Positions 26,078 to 33,730 of a DNA stretch of 64,000 nt are shown here, in pieces. This stretch comes from Sphingobacterium sp. BN32 (lineage in GTDB: Bacteria; Bacteroidota; Bacteroidia; Sphingobacteriales; Sphingobacteriaceae). Both the position numbers and the translations under genes were made by a program. The stretch lies in the NCBI RefSeq assembly GCF_030503615.1, contig NZ_CP129963.1, positions 2,108,001 to 2,172,000 on the forward strand, written 5' to 3'. Positions within the stretch are counted from its first letter, which is position 1. Each line of letters begins with the position of its first letter. The notes below the pieces were generated by a model. It was not told the origin of the DNA. It saw only the letters and a program-made list of their open reading frames with translations, and did no database searches.

Positions 26078-26872
26078 ATGGAAAAAGAAGAAAATCAACA
26101 AGATTTAGAAACTATTGTTTCATTCATTACTTCTAGGTTTAATATTGTACAAATCTACCTTAATACGTATGATAGAGATGTAGCTCCGTATGAACTTATA
26201 ATATTGGTTTCGAATAAGTATGTAAAAACTTTAGGGAGTGAAGTCCCTAAAATTATGAATGTAATTAGGGACTTTCCGCAATATAAAGTTATCTGTTATG
26301 TAGCGTTTCAAGCGAGGGACAAAATCAGGGGAGGAGGATTGTTTTTATTCAACACTTGTCAGCCAGCAAAGCTTATCTATAAAAAAGAAAATTCAACATT
26401 TGAAGTTATTCCTAAGAATTTTGATTACCAAAAATGTAAAGAGGCTGCGATTAGTGTAAATGAATGGGTAAAACAAAAAATTAATGAATTTAAGGATGGA
26501 TATTTTCATTTTAAAAAGATTGGAAAACTTTCTATAGCTTCTTTTATGTTGCATCAGGTTATAGAATTAACTTATCGAAATCTCGAATTGATTATGGTGT
26601 CTAAAGAGCGAATTACACATTCCATACGATGTCATCATGTTTTTCTAAAGGAAAGCAGTGCAATTTATTCAGGGGTATTTAATGAAGAAAATGATAATGA
26701 TATTGCATTATTACAAATTTTAGAAGATATCTATCGCGCGACCAGATATGAGAATAATTTTGAAATCTCTTTAGAGACATTAAATGAATTAGAGCTGAAA
26801 ATGGAGGCTTTAAATAAGAATGCTGAAGAACTCGTTATAAATATGTTTGATGTTTGCGAAGAACAATTCTAA
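26078..26872 (+). CDS. HEPN-domain protein with nucleotidyltransferase-like N-terminus
   Basis: A 264-residue protein. Residues about 140-260 look like a HEPN domain: FHFKKIGKLSIASFMLHQVIE, read in two parts, near the start of the domain, and DIYRATRYENNFEIS near its end, the position of the ARYxxxY-type motif in this family. The N-terminal 120 residues (ITSRFNIVQIYLNTYDRD...) have the layout of the degenerate nucleotidyltransferase region often paired with HEPN in Bacteroidota mobile elements, but lack a clear GSxxxxxxxxSDxD motif. HEPN proteins include RNases and inactive scaffolds. The RxxxxH catalytic motif is not evident, so activity is uncertain. It is the last gene before the internal att-like sequence. 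Confidence 0.7.
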   Translation: MEKEENQQDLETIVSFITSRFNIVQIYLNTYDRDVAPYELIILVSNKYVKTLGSEVPKIMNVIRDFPQYKVICYVAFQARDKIRGGGLFLFNTCQPAKLIYKKENSTFEVIPKNFDYQKCKEAAISVNEWVKQKINEFKDGYFHFKKIGKLSIASFMLHQVIELTYRNLELIMVSKERITHSIRCHHVFLKESSAIYSGVFNEENDNDIALLQILEDIYRATRYENNFEISLETLNELELKMEALNKNAEELVINMFDVCEEQF

Positions 26873-27062
26873 TATCTTAATTTCTTTACCGTCACTTGGA
26901 AAATAATATTTCATCATAAAAATAATATTTCATTAAGCAGATTATTTATTCCCCACCTTTATTATTTATTCATGTATTATAAAATTCCCCAACCTAACTA
27001 AATATTGAACCCTTCCAGAAAAAACAATATTGAATTAATAATTTCACTTTTATCCTCATCAT

Positions 27063-27139
27063 CTCCACGAAACAACTTGTAAATCAATCATTCACAAGTT
27101 TTACACCCAAAATTACACCCGATAATTTTGGGTGTTTTG
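27063..27139. repeat. Internal att-like copy of the island's left end
   Basis: Aligning this stretch with 14175-14247 shows CTCCACnAAACAACTTG in both, then matching A/T-rich bases, then ACACCCAAAAnTACACCC and a closing TTTTGGGTGTT. The 13-bp inverted repeat here is 27103-27115 with 27123-27135. The core is degraded (ATCTCCACG in place of CGGCTCCACA). It divides the island into two elements and lies in the 280-bp gap between the HEPN gene and the AAA_13 gene. Confidence 0.75.
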
Positions 27140-27152
27140 TTTTACCACACAT

Positions 27153-29321
27153 TTATTTAATCATTCTTTTGTAATGTTCTTCATAGCCATTTTCTTTGAA
27201 TACAAGAGCAAAAGCATCTTTAAAATCATTATAATTGAACTCTTTAATATCAAAAATATTTTGGCCTAATGAGTGCGACTCCCTATTTATATATCTGCAA
27301 AAGGCCTGAAATCGATTTTCTTGCATCGAAGGTTTCTGAAATACATTATTTAAATCTTTCTTTTCTACAAAATTGAAAAAGTATTCAATGATATTTCTCA
27401 TACAATTAGCAATTAATGCTGCAGGTTGTTGGTCATCTTTCACGATAAACCAATAAGAATGATAGTCATTTTGAATTTCTTCATAGCTCATTTCAAGAAT
27501 TTCGCTGCCATTTGATATTTTTCTAAGTCGAAACAATTTTTGATTTTCTTTTCGTCTTTCTTTGTTTGTATCAGTCATTTCGTACAAAAAATACAAACTA
27601 TGTGTAAGTAAGAAAACTTGCTCGTACTTATCATTTCTCAAAAACTCGTTATGAATTAATCGACCTACATTAAATATATAGATATGTGATAAGCTTGAAA
27701 TCGGGTCATCTATGACAACGATTTTCTTTTTCCCTACTTCTGTCGCTTCTTTTTTACCTCCGCATAGTTCAAGAAAATAAAGAAAACTAATAATCATCTT
27801 TTCACCTTCGCTTAAAGAACGGAAAACTTTATCTTCGTTTTCTCCTCGCACTATTTTGTACAAATTATCAGTGTGCTTTTTTATTTCAAAATCTGTAATT
27901 CCTAAATCAACTAAACCATTTTTAATATTTACAATGGCATCGTCAATATTGACTGTCTGCTTTTGTTCTTTTGAAATGATTGCATTTTGAGTCTTTATTT
28001 TTGTTTCTGTGTCTTCTAGGCTTGTGTCTAATACGTCAATTAACCTTTTTGACGTTACTTTATCAACATTAAAACCACTGATGGTGTGATCATAATCCCA
28101 ACGCATTATTTCCCAAAAAGTACTTTTAATATTTGATTTTACAGCTGTTATTTGATCTATATTTTTGTTGTGTTCAGAGACAAGCAAATTGATTTTTTGA
28201 ATAACCTCGTTTAATTCTTCAAGTGCTTTTGTAGAACTTTTGAGCGTTACAGAAACACTTGGTGTTTTTATTTTATCTTCAATCAGTTTTTTATTATCCT
28301 CAACTACTTTAGTGAAAACGTTGTATTTAATTTCAAAATCCTTTTTGAGTGTTTCAAATTTCGGGTTTGCTTCAAATATAGCTTTATTTGGAATTGATTG
28401 AATTGCCTGTATATAATCATCTAAAAATGCTTTTAAAGAATTTATGTCTGCTTCGTAAGTGGCATCAAAATAATTTTTGATACTTTCTATCAATTTATCT
28501 GAGATAGTTTTTTCTTGGCAAAACGGACAAGTTGAATTTTCCTGTATTTCTTCTTTGGGTAAATATTGTAACCCTGCTTTAACCCAATCAGAATTACCAA
28601 GTTCTTTGATCAACTGTGAAACTGTGCTGTTTTCATTCCCTACTATTTGTTTGCTAAATAATGCCTCTGTTTCTATGCTTTGAGAAGGAAAAGTAATTTG
28701 CGATAATAGAGAATACTTTTGAGCATTGTCGCCTGAAATCGATTGTAAATCATTTTTTAAGTCTTCAATACTTTTTGTTGGCTTGGCCGTTGGCTTTGCT
28801 AAACCAACAATGTGATTAAACAAGTTATCTTTTGAACCTTTGTAACCGTCTAAACAAAATTCAAGAACCCTATCACCACCGCTGTAATCGGTTTTTATTT
28901 TCCAAATCTCATTTTTAGCGGTCTCCTGTTTTTGATTTATAGAAGATTTTTCCGTTTCTAGTTGTGCATTTTTGATTACTTTATCTTCCTCAAGTTTTTT
29001 AATTTCTTTCAGAGCATTTGCAATCTTTGTTACTGCTTCTTTGTTTACTTTTGAAAGTGTGAAAATTCCTTTTAAGTTTTCAGCTTCAAAAAAGTTTTCC
29101 TGAATGAAAGTTTGATTATAAACGAGTATTTCGTGATCGTCGTCCAATCCTTCAATCGAACAATTTTTAAATCTGTCGTCTGTTCGTTGGTGTAAATAAT
29201 TTGATAACGTACTTTTTCCTGTACCGTTTAAACCATATATTAAGTTAACCTTTTTGTCAGTTATTAAAGCTGTTTGGTTTTTGTAGCTTGCTACTTTGTT
29301 TAGGATTATCTTGGTTATCAT
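27153..29321 (-). CDS. AAA_13-type ABC ATPase (RloC/PrrC-like group)
   Basis: A 722-residue ABC-type ATPase. The Walker A is GLNGTGKST (30-38). Coiled coils flank a zinc-hook-like CPFC at 265-268. The signature region is RSLSEGEKMIISFLYFLE, Walker B KKKIVVIDDPISSLS and H-loop VFLLTHSLYFLYE. The C-terminus has CRYINRESHSLG, a conserved Arg-His segment of the AAA_13 group. Relatives RloC and PrrC are anticodon nucleases that cut tRNA when a restriction system is disabled. Whether this one has nuclease residues cannot be settled by eye. It lies 51 bp downstream of a restriction-like operon on the same strand, a usual place for RloC/PrrC-type guards. Confidence 0.82.
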   Translation of the reverse strand: MITKIILNKVASYKNQTALITDKKVNLIYGLNGTGKSTLSNYLHQRTDDRFKNCSIEGLDDDHEILVYNQTFIQENFFEAENLKGIFTLSKVNKEAVTKIANALKEIKKLEEDKVIKNAQLETEKSSINQKQETAKNEIWKIKTDYSGGDRVLEFCLDGYKGSKDNLFNHIVGLAKPTAKPTKSIEDLKNDLQSISGDNAQKYSLLSQITFPSQSIETEALFSKQIVGNENSTVSQLIKELGNSDWVKAGLQYLPKEEIQENSTCPFCQEKTISDKLIESIKNYFDATYEADINSLKAFLDDYIQAIQSIPNKAIFEANPKFETLKKDFEIKYNVFTKVVEDNKKLIEDKIKTPSVSVTLKSSTKALEELNEVIQKINLLVSEHNKNIDQITAVKSNIKSTFWEIMRWDYDHTISGFNVDKVTSKRLIDVLDTSLEDTETKIKTQNAIISKEQKQTVNIDDAIVNIKNGLVDLGITDFEIKKHTDNLYKIVRGENEDKVFRSLSEGEKMIISFLYFLELCGGKKEATEVGKKKIVVIDDPISSLSHIYIFNVGRLIHNEFLRNDKYEQVFLLTHSLYFLYEMTDTNKERRKENQKLFRLRKISNGSEILEMSYEEIQNDYHSYWFIVKDDQQPAALIANCMRNIIEYFFNFVEKKDLNNVFQKPSMQENRFQAFCRYINRESHSLGQNIFDIKEFNYNDFKDAFALVFKENGYEEHYKRMIK

Positions 29322-29372
29322 AACTGATTAAACTTTATTCGTAAAGTTTTGGTAATAATTTGAATCTTTAAT

Positions 29373-30578
29373 TTACTTTAACACAATTTTCTCCTGTGTG
29401 TCATCATACTTATAATTGAAAATAGTGTTATTGAGTACAAGTTCAATAGCTTCATCGATAACATTAATAGGAACGCAAAACCATTCTCTTGGAACATATC
29501 GATTTCCACTCTGATCATAAATATCTAGATTTAAGCATACGGCTCCGAAAAAACGGTGTAAAAGATTTTCTAAAGCCTGTACCTCAATCCCGTAGCAATT
29601 ATAACTAGCCACTATTTCCACGTCAGCAAATAGATACGTTGCTTCTTTAGCTGCGTTTTTAATCCGCTCTTGAACCGGCAATTTGGAAAACCCAACTTTA
29701 TATAAGTTTTTTAAGCCATTAATTTCAAGATTTGATGATCTAGATCGTAGTACATAGATCCATCCTGATTGTAATGCTCCTTCTTGGGCAATATTGGCAT
29801 TCTTAAATAATTGATTCTGCTGATTCTCATCGGTATCTGTAATCATTTTACCATTTTTATGAATAGCTTTCCCCAAGGATCGAAACAACATATTGCTAAT
29901 AGTCCCATTTTCAAATATAGTCACGGTTCTACCCTCTAAACGCACTCTATCGCCTGATTTGTTTTCTTTAAGTACTTGTTCTGCCTCGGAGACTTCCAAA
30001 TAAGCAATCAATCCATCCACAAGATAGAAATTTCCTTCTTTTAGGTTTCTTTCAGCATCAGAGAATGGCAACAAGCGTCGTTTTCCATGTTTTAATTCCT
30101 GATGTACCTGCTTAAACATCCGATCATAGCGCTGAAATTCTTTTTCAGGCAATGCTTTACGCTGTGCGATATACTCCGCGTCTGCACGTCTCCCACTTTT
30201 TGGGGTGTGGACAAAATCAAAAATGGATGTATCACCTTCCATATCCAGCAATCCCATATCATCATTTTCCAAAATGTCTTCTATAGATTCAATTTTGGAA
30301 TGTTCTTCATCTCCTAATAAGTTAAATCGATCAAATGGTTTAAGTAAACTCTTTTTTGCTGGATTGGAACGCCATTCTTTTAATTTGGAAAATAGTGCAT
30401 ATTCCGACATCGATGTTTTGGCGGGCTCTCTGTTATTCTTTTCAAAAAAGGTATTTAGCTCTTCAAATGCATCGACCAGACGGTCTTCATCTGTACTTAA
30501 ATAAGTAGCATGGGGCTCTTTGGCGTTTAATAACCCGAAGTCGTCATCTTCGAAAATATCGTCTAATGTCTTAGCCAT
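29373..30578 (-). CDS. GIY-YIG (T5orf172-type) nuclease of the restriction operon
   Basis: A 401-residue protein. Residues about 270-360 are a GIY-YIG domain of the T5orf172 type: GWIYVLRS, then NLYKVGFSKLPVQERIKNAA, with a later acidic/His region (GIEVQALENLLHRFF). The N-terminal 250 residues hold two short acidic repeats (DIFEDDDFGLLN and DILENDDMGLLD), which may bind a partner subunit. It overlaps the helicase gene by 8 bp. With the helicase and the MmeI-like methyltransferase it forms a set resembling, from memory, Bacillus subtilis yeeC-yeeB-yeeA. Nicking or cleavage of unmodified DNA is inferred. Confidence 0.78.
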   Translation of the reverse strand: MAKTLDDIFEDDDFGLLNAKEPHATYLSTDEDRLVDAFEELNTFFEKNNREPAKTSMSEYALFSKLKEWRSNPAKKSLLKPFDRFNLLGDEEHSKIESIEDILENDDMGLLDMEGDTSIFDFVHTPKSGRRADAEYIAQRKALPEKEFQRYDRMFKQVHQELKHGKRRLLPFSDAERNLKEGNFYLVDGLIAYLEVSEAEQVLKENKSGDRVRLEGRTVTIFENGTISNMLFRSLGKAIHKNGKMITDTDENQQNQLFKNANIAQEGALQSGWIYVLRSRSSNLEINGLKNLYKVGFSKLPVQERIKNAAKEATYLFADVEIVASYNCYGIEVQALENLLHRFFGAVCLNLDIYDQSGNRYVPREWFCVPINVIDEAIELVLNNTIFNYKYDDTQEKIVLK

Positions 30579-32562
30579 TGTTATGCTTTTTCCGTTTTGC
30601 GTCCTGCAAAAATAATAAAGCTTGCGCTAACCTTTGCTCTTTTGGATCGTAAGAATTAATATCAGGAGCCTTTCCCGTATTTAATTTCCATCGCTTTATG
30701 GCATCCCAAGAGGCTATTGCCTCCTCTTCAGTCATCTCAATCCTTGTAATATTTATGGCGTCTTGGATAGACTTTAATACTGACTTGGTCACATTCTTAG
30801 ATAGGATTTCAAAAGCCTTTTGGAATGGATTGATTGTATCAATAAGATCAATATGTATGTCGTCAATATTGACAAATGAACCAGCCATGCGGATAAATTT
30901 CTTTGAACCATGGTCTTCTACTTCTCCATTTTTTATGACAGAATCGACAACAACGTATTGACGTACAGCTTCAACGTCTTCTGCACTCAAGTCGGGATAC
31001 ACCTCTCGGATAATCCGTGGGATAATGACCGTATTGATAACTTCAGGTTCTATGTTGCCAGGCATTGCCTTCAACATCGTGTCATCTTGCAAAATTTTAG
31101 CTTTCAGATCATTTAGATCACTTTCAATAATATCTTTGGCTCGTTGTGAGGATGGTTTCTTAAATCCACGAATTTTTATTGTATTTTCATCATCATCCGG
31201 TTCATCTTCATCGTCCATGGGCTTAAACTTAAAATTCGGAGCCAGCACCTGTTCCATCAACAAAGAAGCTGTAATAGCTTTCAACATATTGTTGACAGCC
31301 AATTTGACATCGTCATCAACCGCATCAGGTTGAGCGATCAAATTAGTAAACTGCGCATGTGATTTGTTATTGCTGTCGCGCGTTGCACGCCCGATGATCT
31401 GTATAATTTCTGTCAATGAGCCACGATAGCCTATTGTCAAGGCGTGCTGGCAATAAGGCCAGTCAAAACCTTCCTTTGCCATCCCCAGTGCGATAATCAT
31501 ATCAATGCCATCAGGCGAACTGACTCCTCGCAAATAAGCTACGATTTTATCACGTTCTTTTTGGTTATCATTTACCAGATCAGCAATCTTCAATATCCGT
31601 CCTGACCGTTTACTTTTCACATATAGAACACCTGTTTCGGTGTCTTGATATTCCAAATCCCCTATGCAGTCGATAATATGATTGACTTCCTCTAACTTCT
31701 CTTTAGAGGATTCAGCAGAGTTAACACTAGGTATATGGATAATAGTTTTAAGATTTTCATCCAGTATTTCCTCTAATGCCGAGGTGCCTTTTTCGGGATC
31801 ATATTTGTAATAACGACCTCTGTAGAAATGGTATCCAATTCCTAGCGATTTAAGATATTCGTAACCATTAAGCTGATCGTAATAGTTGTAGGTTACAGGT
31901 GTAAATTTCTTTTCATCTTCTGGTAGCAGTACGGGAACACTGTCTCCTCGAAAATAGGAGCCTGTCATCGCCACAATATGTGCGCTGGACTTGGACATAA
32001 CGTTGCGTAAAACGTTTCCTAAAATATTTTCGCCGTCAGCAGAAACATGATGGAATTCATCTATGGCCAATAAACAACTATCAAAATCTGTCTCTTTTAA
32101 ACCTTCAAAAGCGAACCGGAGCGTGGCATGTGTACAGATCAGAATACGTTCATCGGATTCCAGAAATTCATGAAAAGCTTTTACTTTGCTCTTATCGCTT
32201 CCAGCGGTACATAGATTAAACCGTTGATTAGGCTCCCAATTTGCATAAAACCCATATTTCGTCAATTCGGTTGGTGCAAATGAATTGCCGATCGAACGCT
32301 CCGGCACGGCGACGATTACTTTTTTGATTCCCTGATTAACAAGTTTATCCAAAGCTAAAAACATCAGGGCTCTGGATTTTCCTGATGCAGGAGGTGCTTT
32401 TAAAAGCAAGTATTGAGCGGATCGAGCTTCATAAGCTTTTGCCTGCATTTCACGCATACCTAAAGCGTTCGTCGATTTGCTTTGACCAGTTTGTGAATAG
32501 GTCACGTTTACCAAGTTAATCGGTTTTATATACTCGGGATGTTTAATGTCTTTTTTCTCCAT
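30571..32562 (-). CDS. DEAD/DEAH-box helicase of the restriction operon
   Basis: A 663-residue SF2 helicase. The Walker A is APPASGKS (56-63), motif II is DEFH (168-171) within LLAIDEFHHVS, motif III MTGSYFRGDS follows, and motif VI is IQIIGRATRD (about 385). The last 200 residues are acidic and helical. Helicases of this layout translocate DNA for restriction systems and lack their own nuclease domain. The gene is preceded by the DUF1016 nuclease gene (46-bp gap) and overlaps the GIY-YIG gene by 8 bp. It would supply ATP-driven translocation to the nuclease and methyltransferase products of the operon. Confidence 0.85.
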   Translation of the reverse strand: MEKKDIKHPEYIKPINLVNVTYSQTGQSKSTNALGMREMQAKAYEARSAQYLLLKAPPASGKSRALMFLALDKLVNQGIKKVIVAVPERSIGNSFAPTELTKYGFYANWEPNQRFNLCTAGSDKSKVKAFHEFLESDERILICTHATLRFAFEGLKETDFDSCLLAIDEFHHVSADGENILGNVLRNVMSKSSAHIVAMTGSYFRGDSVPVLLPEDEKKFTPVTYNYYDQLNGYEYLKSLGIGYHFYRGRYYKYDPEKGTSALEEILDENLKTIIHIPSVNSAESSKEKLEEVNHIIDCIGDLEYQDTETGVLYVKSKRSGRILKIADLVNDNQKERDKIVAYLRGVSSPDGIDMIIALGMAKEGFDWPYCQHALTIGYRGSLTEIIQIIGRATRDSNNKSHAQFTNLIAQPDAVDDDVKLAVNNMLKAITASLLMEQVLAPNFKFKPMDDEDEPDDDENTIKIRGFKKPSSQRAKDIIESDLNDLKAKILQDDTMLKAMPGNIEPEVINTVIIPRIIREVYPDLSAEDVEAVRQYVVVDSVIKNGEVEDHGSKKFIRMAGSFVNIDDIHIDLIDTINPFQKAFEILSKNVTKSVLKSIQDAINITRIEMTEEEAIASWDAIKRWKLNTGKAPDINSYDPKEQRLAQALLFLQDAKRKKHNNG

Positions 32563-32608
32563 TCTTTATGACTTTCTGTTTTTAAGATACATTAAATTCT
32601 CTGGAAAA

Positions 32609-33730
32609 TTACGTGTCTTCCGATTTATCTAATGCCTGCGCCAATTGATGTAGTTTCTTTGCCAATACCTTTTTGTCTATTAGTTTTGTTTCGTAATCAG
32701 CAATTATCGAAGGACTGGTATTGCGGGCCATAGCATATTCAACGACTTCATTATCCTTTCCTTTGCAAAGCAAAACCCCAAAACTTGCCTGTTCGTGTGG
32801 TCGCTTGACATCTCTGTCCAACGCCTCCAGATAGAAATTAAGTTTTCCCAAAAACTCTGGTTCAAAATCACCAATCTTTAACTCGAATAATACCAAGCAC
32901 TGTAAATCCCGGTGGTAGAATAATAAGTCTGTATAATAGTCTTTGTTGCCCACTTGCAGACGATACTGATTACCCATATAGGTGAATCCTTTTCCAACTT
33001 CCAGAATAAACTTCTGTAAGTTGCGTATTATTGCTTTTTCCAGATCCTTTTCTGAATGTCCATCAGGCAAGTCTAAAAATTCAAACATGTATGGATCTCT
33101 GAATAGATTTTCCGGTAACGTTGATTTAGCTGATGAAATCAGTTTGTTCGATAATATAGTGCGCTCGAAAGATGCTGTCTTTATTTGCCGGCGAATTTCC
33201 AGCTTATTCCACTTTTCTTTGATATTCATTAGCAAATAAAACAGAATTTGTTCAGGCTGTTTTACCGCCGAAAATATCTCAAGATGGTTTGCCCACGCTA
33301 TTTGTAAAAGCACAGATGTGATAAAGCTTGAGTATTGATTATCTGTGTTTTGTAATTGTGTCGCCGTTGGCGACACAATTGCTTGCTTGTCATTATTTAT
33401 TTGTGTCGCTACCGGCGACACTGTTTCTGCCCAAAGTTTAAAAACAGCCGAATCTGCTGTGTACAGCTCGTAAAATTGCTTCATCCGGTAAAGTCCACGG
33501 CGATTAAAACCGGATAGATTTGGAGCTTTAGACTGAATGTAGTCCGCCAATTGTTGAACCGTATTATCCCCCCAGGTTCCGGCGTGTACTTTTTGTGATA
33601 CAATTTCACCTACATTGAAGTATAATAGAACTAGTTCGCTATTTGCTTTGCTATACGTACGATCACGAGCATCCTGTATGAGTTTAAGGATGTGCTCGAA
33701 ATCTTGTTTATGTGAATTTTCTACACTCAT
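32609..33730 (-). CDS. DUF1016/YhcG-family PD-(D/E)XK nuclease
   Basis: A 373-residue protein with the YhcG two-part layout. The N-terminal DUF1016_N region (about 1-175) includes YFNVGEIVSQKV and GFNRRGLYRMKQFYELY. The C-terminal nuclease domain (about 210-350) contains LLFYHRDLQCLVLFELKIGD, where Asp followed by ExK forms the PD-(D/E)XK site. It then reads FLGKLNFYLEALDRDVKRPH. YhcG proteins are often found with restriction systems and selfish elements. Its ATG overlaps the stop of the methyltransferase gene by 4 bp, so it appears fully built into this operon. Confidence 0.88.
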   Translation of the reverse strand: MSVENSHKQDFEHILKLIQDARDRTYSKANSELVLLYFNVGEIVSQKVHAGTWGDNTVQQLADYIQSKAPNLSGFNRRGLYRMKQFYELYTADSAVFKLWAETVSPVATQINNDKQAIVSPTATQLQNTDNQYSSFITSVLLQIAWANHLEIFSAVKQPEQILFYLLMNIKEKWNKLEIRRQIKTASFERTILSNKLISSAKSTLPENLFRDPYMFEFLDLPDGHSEKDLEKAIIRNLQKFILEVGKGFTYMGNQYRLQVGNKDYYTDLLFYHRDLQCLVLFELKIGDFEPEFLGKLNFYLEALDRDVKRPHEQASFGVLLCKGKDNEVVEYAMARNTSPSIIADYETKLIDKKVLAKKLHQLAQALDKSEDT

